Shown one piece after another: positions 24,315 through 37,583 of a DNA stretch of 64,000 nucleotides. Positions within the stretch are counted from its first letter, which is position 1. Each line of letters starts with the position of its first letter. Origin of the DNA: Phlegmacium glaucopus (taxonomy: Eukaryota; Basidiomycota; Agaricomycetes; Agaricales; Cortinariaceae); assembly GCA_015039465.1 (NCBI GenBank), contig MU130382.1, positions 478,386 to 542,385 on the forward strand, written 5' to 3'. Position numbers and translations under genes: made by a program. The notes below the pieces were generated by a model, which had not been told where the DNA came from, made no database searches, and worked only from the letters and a program-made list of their open reading frames with translations.

Positions 24315-24795
24315 CTAAGTCCTATGATAAGTTGCAGGAAATAATATGCTTGACCTACGTACCAATTTCCTTGCCACAGCCTCTAGAGCCACTGACTTAT
24401 CCCTGCCCTCAAAGAAGAGGACAGGTTGGTAACTGGCTGTCAGGGCGGGGGTTCCGCACTCCAGCCCTAACCTTTGCAATGCTACTTTCATCGCCCAAAA
24501 AAATGGGGGCCCAATGATGTTGTCGAAGTCCTGACCTTGCAGACGGCGAGGAATGCAACCAAGAAGCCAAACAAATGGAAAGAACCGTAGTTCAAGCCAT
24601 CCAATGTCTTGACGTGCTATAATAGTTGTCAACTACAATATTCGGGTGTGAGCAGGTACAATGACTGTAATAGTCGGGAGTACTTACTAAAGGAGTGGAA
24701 GGATGGTAATCATAAAAAGGGAGGATAGGGGAAGAAACAAGGCCATTTAATTCGATCGATACAGTTTCGAAGCCTTCTAGTTGGTGGCCGTCCAT
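24315..24795 (-). CDS. Possible 141-aa unrecognised protein
   Basis: Model: exon 24795-24688 (36 codons from MDGHQLEGF), GT-AG intron, exon 24632-24315. A 51-nt in-frame GT-AG segment inside exon 2 (about 24531-24481) could be a further intron, leaving the frame unchanged. A hydrophobic stretch FFPFVWLLGC may be a membrane span. Upstream sequence in the same frame (SQAINPIFDRRCSNYS) stays open for about 45 codons, so the real start may be further upstream through another intron. No family recognised. Confidence 0.3.
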
Positions 24796-26956
24796 GGATA
24801 TGTCGGTAGTAGAGGACGACCGCGCAGGATCCAGTGGTTGTATTTCGTATAAAGAGGGGTTAGAGGAGGAGGTAGGAGCGGTCGAATAATTGCTGCAGCG
24901 TCTATCAAAGATAGGGTTGATAGCCTGAGAGGAAGAGTGACCTCCAGACGAACTAGATCATGGGGAGGAAAAGAACTATCTTCAGCAGTAATGTGGGGAA
25001 TGGCGGAGACGCTGGGATGTGATGAACTGGAATGATAGTTTATATAGGAATAAAAAGCGTCACGCTTTAGAGAGTGCATGGAAGGAGGACGAAGATTGTG
25101 GCATGAAATAATGGACACTTTGGGGCATAATGTGAAAAGAATGGGGACGCGTTTGCGAAGGTGGCCCGCTTTTTTCTGGGTATGCCGTAAGTTCATCAAG
25201 CCAAAGCGTCGCCGCAACCGGACAAAGCTCAGCATAGTCGATCAAAGCCAATAGGCCCCTATGATGGGTGGATGTTTGCGTTCGAGCGGCCAGAGCCAAA
25301 CATAACATCCGTTGGCAGAACATCTATCAGCTACATAGCCTTTCAGCATTAGCTAACGATATTTTTTGTATTTCACTATAAATTCCTCGCCTATTGTTCT
25401 AAATGCGACAGGGCCACAGAGATTTGTCAAGGCAGATGAAATCTACCCAGGATATCCGAAGGTATCGAACGGGGTACCGGCGTCGCTGAGACGACGATTA
25501 AGTATTATTGGTGGGATGACGCGCAACGACGCAGTCGATTATCGTTGAATACGATCCCGGGAATTGTACGGTTCAGTGAATAAATCAATCATCTTTTCCT
25601 CAGATATTAGTTGATATTCCGGTCAATATCTTTGACTGTGAGGCCAGGGCAGATTTGCCAGAATGTCCTCGGGCCGTCGACAAGCAGGTTTTTGGCCGTG
25701 AACGCGAGATTCTAAGTAGATTCAAGAAAGAATCCAATGAACATTGAATATTGAATATTGACCCTGGTATGGAGTACAGAACAAAATCCAGGTGGTTGAA
25801 GTAAGGAGAAAGATATTGCCTTCGCCGTGTCGCGGCATTGATGACGCGTCGGATATTGCCTTTTCGGGAAATTATGTAAGGATCGACAATTCCTAAAGTG
25901 GCGGTGACTCCCACATAAGACGCACCATTATCGATGTCGAACGAAGCAGCGTTGCTACATAGACGATGTATAGGCTAGTTCTACGGATATCGCCACCAAG
26001 GATAACGCACGGCTTTGTGCGTCAGCGTTTAGAAGGGCCCAGGGAAGAGAGCCCAAGAATCGTAGATGTGACAAGATGGCGCAGAGATGTTGAATCGGAA
26101 ATTAATCAAGATACGGAAAGTGGAGTTTCTGTTTTTCCATCGGATCGAAGTTACATATGTAAGGTCAAGCGTATAGGTAAATGAAGCAGTGCAGTCGACT
26201 GACAGAGCTCTTTGATGTATTAAATGACTATGCACTGACTATAAGTCTATACATAGATAAAATAAGATGTGATTAGAGTTGGTTTCATTTCTCGCGACGC
26301 CTGCAGGCATACTTGACGGTCGCAAAACGGCCTCGAGTTTGCGAACGCAAGGATCATCGAGATCTGCTACATACCGTTGAAGAATAAGTGATGCTACTCG
26401 AGCATCTCGATGGCCGCTTGGTATGTCGATGATCTCCTCGTTGTCATCGTCTCCCCCGTTAATTTCCATGATTTCCTCTTCCTGTCAGCGTACGTTCGCG
26501 AACTGATTCGAAGATTTCGTCGGATCTTCTGCCGTTGTGAAACGTCCGTGTGTTTTAACTGTCTCCTTGAGCTTGCCCAGCTTGAACTGGGTTTTTGGCC
26601 ATAGAAGGTATTGAGAAATATGAAAGATGTCGATTATACTTTTCACTATACTCCGAGTCTCTCCTACTCGGCTGAATGGTACATCATTTGGATATTTAGT
26701 GTGCTAATCATATATGGAAGATTTGTGATCGCTCCAACATGGCAGAACCACCTATGAGTTATGGTCCGTTGAGAAGGTATGGATTACGGGATATGGAAGG
26801 AGAATTTGGTCCGTTTGGCAGGGAACCGACTCGGTGGATGTGAAAAGGTAATTGGAGATTATCACAAGTATGGGTTAGGACAGAGTCGACTGTAAATAGA
26901 ACGTTAACAACTTAATAAAGAGGTGAGATAAGAACGAACTCTATCCCAGAAAAATT
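24796..26956. other. Intergenic region, no gene supported
   Basis: Several short open frames occur in 24800-25330 on the minus strand, but none has convincing splice sites or a recognisable product. A simple ATTGAATATTGA repeat lies at 25740-25760. The rest looks like ordinary spacer. Confidence 0.35.
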
Positions 26957-28351
26957 CTACTTCTTTACTCTGTTCGAGCGCCGAAGGCCAGGTCTCTCTT
27001 CGGTGTCGCCAATATCTATATCTGTATAAGCAGTTCCCCGTTTCCGTTTTGTCGAAGCCTTGGCAATATAGACTTCCTCCTCATCTTCATCCTTCGTTTC
27101 GTCTTCATCGTCAGGATTTCGGTCCTGTTCCTGGCGTTTCAGCTTGCCCAATTTCGTGGTACTAGATAATTTCCTAGTTTTCTCTTCCTTCCCTTCTTTG
27201 CCTACATTCGAGCTAGAACCCTTCAGCTTCCCGCCCTTTCTCGGTTTTATGTCCAGCTCCTCCCAGCCTCCGTTTTCGGCCATCAATTCAATCGCAGCCC
27301 AGGCGTCCTCTCCGACACGCTGAACACTCAGCCTACCACGGGTGACCAAATCCATACCTTAAGGAGTTACAGCCAAATTCTTTATACGTCGAAATACCAA
27401 CGCACCTTTAATGGCTTTTACACCATGGTCACCAAGATAGGCAATTTCTTCGGGTAATTGTTGAGAGCCAAGGTCGGCTATGTATCGAAGGAGAGCAAGG
27501 GGAATGAAGTGTTTAGCACGAGATGTGAATGTGAGGTCTACCATGAACCATTTCGGATCATCTGAATTAGATTTCTAAAATTCGTTTGTCATCACAAAGG
27601 TCATGGTGAAGAAAAAGGTTGAGCATACGGGATCGTAATATGGATGTGACCTAGTACGGATCGTGTCAAGGTTTTCCCGGAAGAAGGCAAAGACGACTCA
27701 CGCGTCCCATGAGGTATCTACTTGTAATTTTAACAATGTTAACTAACTAAATATAAGACGACTTGCTTACAATCTGGGTAGGCTGCTTTGGAAACCTATG
27801 ATTGGGTATTAAGGCACACTCAAATTTACCATAGGGTCAAGGTCCATACCTGCGCAAAAGCAGCGATACCTTTTCAAAAGTTAGATAGAGAATTCGTCGG
27901 CCGAAAGGACCTTCAAGAACTGACCTGGAATTTTACAATTTGAATGGTAGAAAAGAGCCTGTAATTCCAATACCAAAAAAAAAAAACATCCTGTAAGATA
28001 TGTGGAATTTGTTATCAAAAGAATAACGAAAGGACCTTTTCTCCCACCGCCATCTCCTTCATCAAGTTTCGAGCCTCATAATTCCGTACGCCCTCCCAGG
28101 GTGATGTTTTGATGCGTTCAAAATCATCGACACTAAACTGAATTCCTCAAGGGATGAGGTTAGTATGGGGCCAGTAAGTGACGCAACGCGTGTTACGACG
28201 CGGTATTTGACAAACGACCTCCAAATGGCAGGCTACGACGGTTCAGAATCGATATCAATAAGCTTGAACCCACCTTGACGTCTTTTCCCTTCACAATACG
28301 TGTGTCTGGTTCAGCTTTGAGCAACCAGGATTTTGTAGCTGATGCAGACAT
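26957..28351 (-). CDS. EVE-domain protein, thymocyte nuclear protein 1 (THYN1)-like, 288 aa
   Basis: Nine minus-strand exons (low-high): 28274-28351, 28036-28137, 27925-27958, 27850-27869, 27771-27795, 27702-27717, 27629-27650, 27406-27574, 26957-27357. The EVE fold is recognisable: SWLLKAEPDTR at the start, SPWEGVRNYEARN, a VLFYHSNCKIPGIAAFAQV-type segment, and DPKWFMVDLTF. Family members bind modified bases through this PUA-like pocket. The C-terminal 110 residues are a charged, disordered extension with basic patches (TKRKRGTAY, RRSNRVKK) suggesting a nuclear protein. Exons 4-7 are only 16-25 nt. Start chosen at MSASATKSWLLKAEP. Confidence 0.9.
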
Positions 28352-30111
28352 CGTCAAAAAAGGTTTACCACCTCTGAACGAAAGATATAAAAAGTTTAAA
28401 TTGGGCGACCTCCTGTTCAGCATCTAGGTGTGGCTATGCCGTAAAAGCCTCACACGTGAGTGGGCGTTTCTTAATAATTAATTAAATCAAATATTTTCTT
28501 ATCTAACTCTCATGTTCTCCGAAACTCAACTTGGTGGGAAAGCAATCGGAAAGACCATGTTTTATAGGAATTTTATTTTAACATTAGGGCTGCGCACCAT
28601 ACCGTAACATCAGCCGGCCGTATTTTAGTTGAACTCTCCACCGTGCGAACCGTAACCCGTGGGTTCGGCGGCTCATGTCGACTCTCGAGCAACGAGGAAC
28701 CAGTTAAAATTAAATCTGAGCTCGGATGCGCCCAATCAAAGCGCCGAAAATGCGTCAATTCATCAAAATCATAAGTATTTCACCGAGCCGCAGCACAACT
28801 GTAACTTTACCGCCCTGATTTTCAACATAATACCGTACCCGTACCCATATGCTCTAGCCTACAGTTCCGATGCGCAGCCCAATTATTTATCTCATAATTA
28901 TAGCGTAGCTGCGTATATTCAATATTATATGGGTCGGTTCCCTTTATTTGAGCATTCTACTTCTATCCACTTCCTTCCTATTATGATGGCGTCACAAGCG
29001 ACTGCAAGTCCAATAATAGACTTTTATATGTGCGATATTAATACCTCGGGTAACCCCACCTTCTATTATCACTCAAGTATAATATAATATGATTAAAATC
29101 TGATAGATTGCAATCATTGTAAATTATTAGCCTCAACTTGAATCCGGCACGGTTTCATGGAATGTCCTCAATCATTCAATGGCGCCCGTTAATGAACTTT
29201 AATGAACTCAATCATTCCCCACTGTCGCCAAATAGCGATGGTATAACGCCCCATGGCACGACGGCAAGATAACGAAATTCGGCACATTGCAACCCGGCTT
29301 ACAGCAGGAGTTACAATTCCGGCCAGAGAGTTATAACGGCTTTTTTAAATGTCCGACAAAAGTTGGCATGTTGCCTACTTTGATCAGCGCTGTTGTGGAG
29401 TTCTGATTGTAGAGACGTTCCAGGATATATCGTAACAATAATTGCATAGCCAGTTCAAGGCTGTGCTAAGTATATGTGGGTTCAAATTAGACCAAAATTC
29501 CGCCAGGTGTAGAGGTGCCAATCCGAACAATTTTCTGAACATACCCTTCCGACATCTGCCGCTGAAATTGCGGATCATCACTATTAGAGCGCAGCAGATG
29601 AAATATACTCAGGCTGTCAGTTGATGTCCATCAGAAGAAAACATGGATTCTAGTTCGCGTTTTGATCGTTTAGTGGATTCGATTATCGATATGCATGTTC
29701 TGCCTCTTTACTGGTTTAGCTAGGGCTTGTAGAACTTTGGGCGTTTCTCTACGACTATCTTCGGGTGCGAGGGTTTACAATTACATTGTACAATAGTCAC
29801 GATAATAACACATTTTTGCTGTTTATTCCAATTAAAGAGGACAGTGAGGGAGGCTGTGCCCCATTTTGAGAAAACACACACCTGACCCTGTCGGACCTGT
29901 CCGCAGCAGCAGCGTTATATGGCTATAGGCTCCCTCATATGTGGGTTCGGAGGTGGGCCCTGGTGGGCTGTGCCGGAGTGTGGAATTGTACATGGTAGCC
30001 AAAGAGCGGCCCAATTACCAAATGTGGAAGACCATGTGTGCGAAAGCCTGTGCTTTATAACTGCGCTCCAGGAATTCGCTTTCTTCTCACCCATCATCTC
30101 CTGGCGTTGCA
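28352..30111. other. Divergent intergenic region with a candidate MITE
   Basis: Separates the divergent EVE-domain and stomatin-like genes. Apart from the 28587-28880 candidate element I see only AT-rich spacer and weak short open frames. The last 200 bases are the stomatin-like promoter. Confidence 0.4.
28587..28880. mobile_element. Candidate 294-bp MITE with GGGCTGCGCA termini
   Basis: The segment starts GGGCTGCGCACCATACCGTAA and ends TGCGCAGCCC, a 10-bp perfect terminal inverted repeat. The same start occurs at 4560 (GGGCTGCGCACCGTCACCG), so the terminus is repeated in the window. I do not see a convincing target-site duplication, and no transposase is encoded. Confidence 0.45.
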
Positions 30112-31575
30112 ATGTCCTACCTCAACAACCACGACGATAGCAAGCCCCGTCCACGCTCACCTTCTGAGTACAATGTTGTCGATCATCACGCTGCAAATGG
30201 TAACGCCACAATTCGAATAGATGTATCCGTGTCTCATAATCGGCGCTTTCATAGTTACAGATGAAGTTCCAGCAGGACCAAAGAGGTTCCCAGTGGACAA
30301 GTCTACTATGATCCAGGTGCAGCCATTGAAGCGCAGTGAGATGCAGGTAAGCTTGGACTACCTCAGACGGCACCATACTAACTAAATATTTGCTACTTTT
30401 TGCTCTAGCCTTCTTACGCTCAGGATCTTGGGACTGGTGAAGTCACGCATGGTGTTTATGGGTCCCTTTTGCAAGGATTGGGTTCCGTTGTAGGACTCCT
30501 AGGTGCTATTCCCTGTTGCCCGTTCCCCAACCCGTTCAAAAATGTCCAGCAAGGTTTGAACTGCTATTATGATGGTTGGTAGGATTAACGACTGACAATG
30601 TTTTCCAAAACTTCAGGTTCTGTCGGTCTTGTCTCACGATTTGGTCAATTCTACAAATCAGTCGACCCAGGTTTGGTGCAAGTCAACGTCTGCACTGAAT
30701 CCCTCCGTATCGTCGACGTCAAGATTCAAATTAGCCCAATTGGCAGACAGACCGTTATGTATGTAACTTTGCCCTATCCAAAACCTTTCTCACCTCTAAT
30801 TCAATATTCAACATTGTTAGCACTCGTGACAATGTGAACGTCGAAATGTACGCTTCTATATATCACACTTTTTTCTATTTTCGTCCTTCTCACAACTGCT
30901 GCGCATTCCCAGTGATTCCGTCATTTACTTCCAGATTTGCAACCCCTACCGATCGGCATTTGGTATTACCGACTTGCGTCAAGCTCTCATTGAGCGTGCT
31001 CAGACAACCCTTCGTCACGTTGTTGGCGCACGTGCAGTCCAAAGCGTTGTCACCGAGCGTGAAGCTATCGCCTTCGAGATTGCTGAAATTGTTGGTGACA
31101 TCGCTGACAAGTGGGGTGTTGCTATCGAAGGCATCCTAATCAAAGATATCATCTTCAGTCCTGAGGTTTCCGCGTCTTTGTCTTCTGCTGCTCAGCAAAA
31201 GAGGATCGGAGAGTCTAAGGTTATTGCTGCTCGTGCAGAAGTCGACAGTGCCAGGTTAATGAGGCAAGCTGCTGACATTCTCGCTTCTCCTGCGGCTATG
31301 CAGATCAGGCAATTGGAAGCTTGTACGTTTACTTTTATTCGACCGTTATTTTTGAAGTATATTTTTGACGCCATTTAATTACAGTGCAAAGCATGGCCAA
31401 GTCTGCCAACAGCAAAGTCATCTTCGTTCCAATGCAACTTCAAAGTGATATTGGCACCCAAGCAGCTGGAGGTTCAAGTTCATTTGGCGCCCTGGTACAG
31501 AACGAAGCCGCTGATGCCGGAGGGCTAGGAGCCACTAGCCGTGTCGGAGTCTTGAACAGCCTTACTAACATCTAA
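30112..31575 (+). CDS. Stomatin-like SPFH/band 7 membrane protein, 362 aa
   Basis: Seven exons: 30112-30199, 30261-30346, 30409-30553, 30617-30758, 30821-30847, 30913-31322, 31385-31575. A polar N-terminus is followed at about residues 75-105 by a hydrophobic hairpin (GLGSVVGLLGAIPCCPFPNPF). Next is the SPFH domain (GLVSRFGQFYKSVDPGL, ITRDNVNVEIDSVIYFQI, LTQ-type repeat as LRQALIERAQTTLRHVVG) and the helical C-terminal part with RLMRQAADIL. Stomatin-family proteins oligomerise on the inner face of membranes or in mitochondria and scaffold membrane domains. The prohibitins are the closest alternative, but the hairpin with Pro and paired Cys favours stomatin. Exon 5 is only 27 nt. Confidence 0.92.
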
Positions 31576-32829
31576 AATACCAAATACCAACCTCGACCAG
31601 TCTCACTAATCGCTTCCTTTTTCGTTCAAATCAAATCTACAACCGTCTCCAATTTCTATGTGGCACCTTATCAACCACAAATACTCCCTGTTTCGCGGCG
31701 GACCCCCCCTTTGGATGTCTGTACCGCCGTCATTTTTGTTAGCTTGTTTACTTTGATACCTTACACCTTCCTCCCCGTTTCTAATAACTGTTGACACCAT
31801 TCCATCAGTTGTACTAACGATATTATGTTACCTACCGTTTCAAACTCTCAACGTTATGTGCGTCAAGCAGCGTCATGTATATTTTCACGTCTAGTTATGT
31901 AACTTTCGATCCAATGTTGTGTTTGTGGTCTATTTATTTATAGCCTCAGACCTGGATTTTGAGTGAACTGAGTACTGTTGCGACCAAAGTATAATATACT
32001 ACCTTATACTACCCATTTACCCACCTTGATATTGGCTACAATAGTACCTCCAGTTTAAGCTTAGTTCTACTCGGTTGCATATCTATATGTCTTAAGTTCG
32101 ATCCACCTCTCCCGGATCCCATGGAAACTATGATAGTTGTTGAATGATTTCCCACGATATGCTTAAAATGCTAAAAAAAAATGTACCCCCAATTCTTTCT
32201 GTGAGAAATGCAGGTATGATATCCAAACAAATAACAACACAAACGTTTTGATGTGACCGAACAGACTATGGTCCAGTCACATCCGCACAACAATCCTGCA
32301 TTGTGCCCTCGTTTTGACGACGAATACATATGGGGTTTTCTAGGGAGTTCGAATTCAGGATCTTATCCGTCATATCTGCTTACCCTATTTTGAAGAACAA
32401 GATCGGTCCAGATCTGTCCCTATCTGCCTAAGTACTTTGTCGGACCAAGTTTGATTGACAGATAGATGGGTCACATCAAGCCGCTGCTCCCGCGAATCTG
32501 TAAGTTGCAAAACAATCTGCAAGTCAAATCCGACTCAAACCCATTCTACCTCTTTTTGTGGTTGTCTAATGGCTGCAGCACCACGGAGTCACAACCCAGG
32601 CCCGCCCTTTCATCATGCCAACGGGTTTTCTTCTTGCAAAGAAAATCGCTCAATTTTATTTCATTTTACTCTCGAAATAGAGGTGATGGAGGGTGCACTG
32701 TACATGTATGCTTAATATACAAAGGGGGAATAGGTGACAAATATAACAAAAAAAACCGATGGTACAAAGTACACCATAGCTTATATATCAAGAAAAAGAA
32801 GGGTTAAGCAACTTACAACCCTGTTTCAA
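31576..32829. other. Convergent 3' intergenic region
   Basis: Between the 3' ends of the stomatin-like gene and the antiporter gene. Nothing beyond untranslated and spacer sequence is seen. Confidence 0.4.
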
Positions 32830-35817
32830 TCAATCAAATTCCGGCGCTGCTTGTAGGATGAGTAAACTAGAATTGACGTTATTCGCTACCAACGCAGCAC
32901 CCACATCTCCCAATGTCTTGGGAACAGAAGTGCTAATCGAGGATCCAGACTCAGTGATCAGATCACGAAGCTCGCCATATAGAGACTCGACCGCCATACG
33001 ACGCGATCGACCAGCTAAGATGATCATAGTCTTGTCCGAACTGGAAATTCTCGCGGCTGCCTCCTTTGCCAAGTCAACAGTGGTTCGAAGAGGCGTGGTC
33101 GTGGTTTCGGTGCGGAATGTGACTCGAGAGAAGGTAGCGTTAGGTTCAGTTGGTTTAGCGAACCGTTCCCATGTCAGGTTATCAGCTGTGTCGGATTCAA
33201 GACGAATTTGAGTGTTAGATTGGCCATATATAGTGTCAGCGGCGGCCGCAGTCTGTAGAAAAAGAATAGACCGGTGGTAAGCACCTCGGAGGAAGATCAA
33301 AACAATTAAAAAAGAAGAGGTACTCACGTTTTGGAATGTAGGCGAAAACACTGCATTAGTAGGTGATGCTGATTTAGGATTTTCAGCATCCTTGGAGGCA
33401 GCTCCATCCTTTGTGACGATTCTAAATACCGTCGCCGTTACCGATGGGTTCTCACAGAGTTGGATGAGGAAAGTCAAAGCAAGTCGATCGTCCGGACCAC
33501 CAAAGAAAGGCAGGAAGAGATGTTGGTTGCTCCCTGTGATAGATCCATTATTCAGCCCGCGGTCAACAAACAAGGCAACATCGCTGGGAGACTTGGCGAA
33601 AACGTTACGAATGAACTCCGAGAAGATAACAGAGCTAGTCTGGTCCACGGATGTAGTCTTGTGGAAGACACCGTCGAAAGGATTGCGTGCACCACCTGGA
33701 TTCTCCTCCAAAATAGAGGTAGCGCCTCTCGGCCAGGGAATGATAGTCATTTGCGAACCGGTCTCAGACACATGCTTGGCAACTGCGTCTGGGAATTGAT
33801 CTTGACTGACGACTGACAAGTTCGCAGTTACGTTGAAGCGATTGAGCTGACCAAAAGTCTTGTACACGGATATGACTGGGTCATTGTAAACGAGCGAACT
33901 TGCTTCTTGAGACCTAAGTACAGCGGACGTTCGGTTGGTGAGCTCGATAAGACGGAGAGTCTCAATAGTGATAGGTGGAGCTATTCTCAGGTCGCCGGGT
34001 ATTTCATTCTTGATAGCTTTCTCATCGACGGACGAACGGTTAGACGACGATGGCGAAGCAGTAAAAGGTGAATTGAAAAGTTGGGACAAGGTCATGGCCG
34101 CCGGTAGAGACTCCATCTTATCAAGAATTAACGCGAATTTCGTCTTGCTGTCGCCATCAGAGGGACGCTTCACGCCAGTGGCAGTTTTGCCACCCACATG
34201 TTTCCTATCGGTTCGCTGATGGACTCGGTATTTAGCAGGATAGAAAAGAAGAACGAGAGGTGTTGTCATGAAGGTAAGGATGAGGGCGTGCACGACGAAC
34301 ATCGAGAAGGTACGAGGATCAAGAATGCCGGCGCTAAGACCAATGTTCAAGACAATCAGTTCAACCAGTCTATGGGTATAAGTTTAGGTGGGTTGGAGCA
34401 AACGAAAAACGTAAAAAATATCACCCTTTGCAGCTCATTAGAGAACCAATGGCGCCAGATTCTCGCCAACCGAAACCACTATAGTATGCGGCACCCCCAC
34501 AGGCGACAAATTTCGACGTGAAAGCCACGATACAGATAATGACGATATACGCCCAAGATAAGCCAGTATTGAGCAAGGCAAGATTTGTCCTCAACCCTGA
34601 AAGAACGAAATACTGTCGAAATATGAGATCTCTCGTGCCAGATTTTCAAGTTTCACAGGGGACGTACAATTGGGAGGAAGATAATTGTCACCAGGTCCTC
34701 AAGTTTTTCCACAATAGAAATAGCATAGCCATTGTCATGAGGAATAATCAATCCAGCCAGGAAACCACCTGTTCCAACCGTGAGTACTATTGGGGATAAA
34801 GGACGGATAAAATATACCAAAGATAGGATGAACACCGATAATATCGGTGAAGAAGGCGGAGATAAGAACGATGAATAAAGTAATTGTCATCATGAGCGAA
34901 GTTGGGGAACCCTGTTCTAAGCTGCCTGTACGTTTGGCAAGCCAGCGGTACGCCCATCGGACTGGGAGCAAAAGGAAGAGAGTGTATCCAACGCTGGCTA
35001 GCAGGACCCAGAGAGCTGTAAGACCGGAGGATGCATTGACGAGAGCCACTGTGAGCGCTAACAAAACCCATCCAACGACATCATTTCCTATACCCGCTGA
35101 AAGGGTAACCAAGCCAACTTCTGTGTCGAGGAGCTCCAGTGATGTGAGGATACGGCAGAGAACTGGGAAAGCGGTGATGCCAATTGCGACTGCGGTGAAG
35201 AGCAAGAAATAGCCAAAATTGACATCCTTGTTGATGAATTCGCGGTAGATGCCAACGCCTAGTGCTGCACCAAGGCCGAGTGGAAAGACAAGACCTGCTA
35301 TGGAGACTGAAGCAGAGGCAAACATGTTTCGCTTTAGAACACGGGTATCGATTTCGAGTCCAACTAAGAACAAGAAGAATACGAGGCCTATTGTGCTGGT
35401 GAGTGTAAGGATAGGCATCGATAAGGTAGGGAAAATGGCTTGAGTGAATCCAGGAATGCGACCCATAACGGTAGGACCTAGGATGACACCGGTGATGACC
35501 TCTGCGATGACCCGTGGTTGACGGATTTGTGAAAGAATGAGGGACAAAAGCTGGACCATGGCCATGATGATTACTAGAATTTCCCAGTGGAATGAGAGAC
35601 AAAACTAGAAAAACCAAGACAGTCGACTTACTAACTTGTATGATCCATAATGGGGCTGGATCGGTGATGCTGTAAGTTGCAGGATTCAAGCCAGATATGA
35701 CACCTCCCTGAAATGCAAGATATGATATATTTGTTTCCAATAAGATATGAAGAATCATACCTGCTCTTGAGCGGCTCTGGCGAATACTTGCAGAAACTGT
35801 TCTGTGAATTCACCCAT
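32830..35817 (-). CDS. KHA1: K+/H+ antiporter of the Kha1/CPA2 family, 880 aa
   Basis: Seven minus-strand exons (low-high): 35761-35817, 35632-35707, 34818-35573, 34668-34768, 34425-34612, 33328-34369, 32830-33252. The N-terminal half is a monovalent cation:proton exchanger with about 12 spans: IRQPRVIAEVITGVILGPTV, GLVFFLFLVGLEID, the ion-path segment SAGIGNDVVGWVLLA, and YFVLSGLRTNLALL. The C-terminal 400 residues are a soluble domain with an NTPase-like alternation of strands and helices (SDVALFVDRGL, MIILAGRSRR), as in yeast Kha1, which is 873 aa. Kha1-type proteins act in Golgi-related endomembranes in pH and K+ homeostasis. The start MGEFTEQFLQ is the first ATG after the promoter. Confidence 0.93.
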
Positions 35818-36652
35818 GGTTGTCAGGAAGAGGAGTTTCAGAGTTTCAGTACTGTCACTGTTTTTATAGCTTTTTGATCGATACAGGATCGACCTCATCT
35901 AAACTAACAACTGTCAACAGACCCTGACTTGGCTTACGGTACTTTCGGGTCCCGTAGTTGAGGGTCGGTGAGATGGTGTCACTTAAGCTTGGGGTTGAAT
36001 ATTTATAACGGAGTCTCCCTACGATTTCCTAAATATACATGTACCTCAATTGATAATGATTTCTTTCTCAAAATTGGGAATATTTCATATTCCAATGGTT
36101 TCCGGGGGGAAAATCAACGCTTAAAACGCTTACAGCTGATCCGCCCTGAAGCTTGAAGGCACAACTGAAGATACGACGATTATGTCATGGTTAACGTTCA
36201 AGGCCCAGCATAATGCATACGGAAATAGCCTGCTAACGTATCTTAGGTAATGGTCCGACCCCGCCTCAATCTCGGTCACAGTAGCACACAGGTTTGGTTC
36301 CTATATATCGCTCAGTATTCCAATACTTATATATTCTAAAGTTCATAACTTGACGCCTTTTGGAGGTCAGTCAGCGACAATGTTCCGAAGGACTGCGAAA
36401 CGTCGGGACAACACTGTGGCATAGGTATCAGAGATCTCTATTACACGGAACTAATCTCCGCAAGTTAAATGTGCATAAGAGAGAGCGTCTAGAATGCGTT
36501 TCTGTTCTCTGAATCGAATCTGAGCCGCAATCATGTGGATAGGCTGTAATCAGGAACCTCGCCATCACCAGGACACTGGATCATCAATTAGATTTGTACT
36601 TCGAGCACGAGTCGAGCGGCTGTTGAAAGGATTTTGGAGCGACACCAAGAGG
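35818..36652. other. Antiporter promoter and BUD31 3' region
   Basis: Spacer upstream of the antiporter and downstream of BUD31, both on the minus strand. No other feature is supported. Confidence 0.4.
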
Positions 36653-37342
36653 TTATGAATCGGAACTGCATCCTCGACAACCTACGAACAACATCAGTGT
36701 GAATTAGACCAAAAATACTCCTTAAAGTAATCGTACCACAATGGACACATTCAACAACGGTGCCTGATCTTACTTGAGCCTTGGGTACCCGGCAGATGCA
36801 AGTTGATCCTTGGTAGTTCATGTCCTTTTATCAAGGAAAAAACAAGTTCAAAAAGTGAAGATTATATATAACTTGAAAAACCATACCCTTGTTTGAATAC
36901 AACGTAGGCAACAAAGTTTTTCATATCCAGTCTTTTTCCATTTGGCTACGAGGCTATCAAAATATGAACAAGAGGTACAGTCAAGGGGAGGAACAGAATC
37001 AAAGAGTTCAAAAACGTACTTTGCGTCAGCATAACCCTCCTTCAACAACCAGTCATAAAGCTCTCGTGAAATAGCTTCACGTTTGTAATACAGTTCGTAC
37101 ACATAACGCGAGCGAGCATGAGAAATCCGCATGATAGGCCACAGAGATTCTGCCTTTCGTTTTCCTTCGTGGGACTCATTCTCAGCGTCCCGCATCTTTT
37201 TTGCATAATCTTCGAGGATCTTTGTTGAAATTGATGAAAAATGGAGGCTAAAAAGGAGTTCACAAAGCTACATACATACCTCTTCTATGTCTTCATAGCC
37301 CTCCGGGGGTGCTTTCGTTCTGGTCGTTCTGATCTTTGGCAT
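36653..37342 (-). CDS. BUD31: Pre-mRNA splicing factor BUD31 (G10 protein), 148 aa
   Basis: Five minus-strand exons (low-high): 37280-37342, 37020-37219, 36887-36953, 36737-36824, 36653-36681. The protein is a textbook BUD31: MPKIRT start, [26 protein letters not shown], the helical [17 protein letters not shown], then the zinc-binding Cys cluster [33 protein letters not shown]. It is a core spliceosome component of the B-act/NTC-associated set. Length matches orthologues (144-157 aa). It is divergent from the DP1-family gene with 241 bp between the starts. Confidence 0.97.
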
Positions 37343-37583
37343 TGATGGTTATTGTTCAAAATGGGGCTGACGGTTGAAATTGAACTTGGGTCGCCTTACA
37401 TAAGCAAGGGCTTCCGTTGTCAGTACAGCAGTACCTACTTGCCCAGTCTTTCTCTTTTGATTATCTGGCTGCCCTATACCGCGTGTAAGGCTGCGGGTAA
37501 GGGCTCTACATTGCATGTTCAAGCATTAGCGAAGTAGTGGCAGAGTAAATAAACCTCTTCTGTCGCTTGACAAACCGCCGACC
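37343..37583. promoter_or_regulatory. Shared bidirectional promoter, BUD31 / DP1-family gene
   Basis: Only 241 bp separate the two divergent start codons, so the core promoters must share this space. The array copies of the DP1-family gene begin inside intron 1 and therefore lack this promoter. No specific factor site is claimed. Confidence 0.6.

Noticed and set aside
33392..33816. Plus-strand frames of 118-135 codons
   Set aside because: Antisense to the large antiporter exon.
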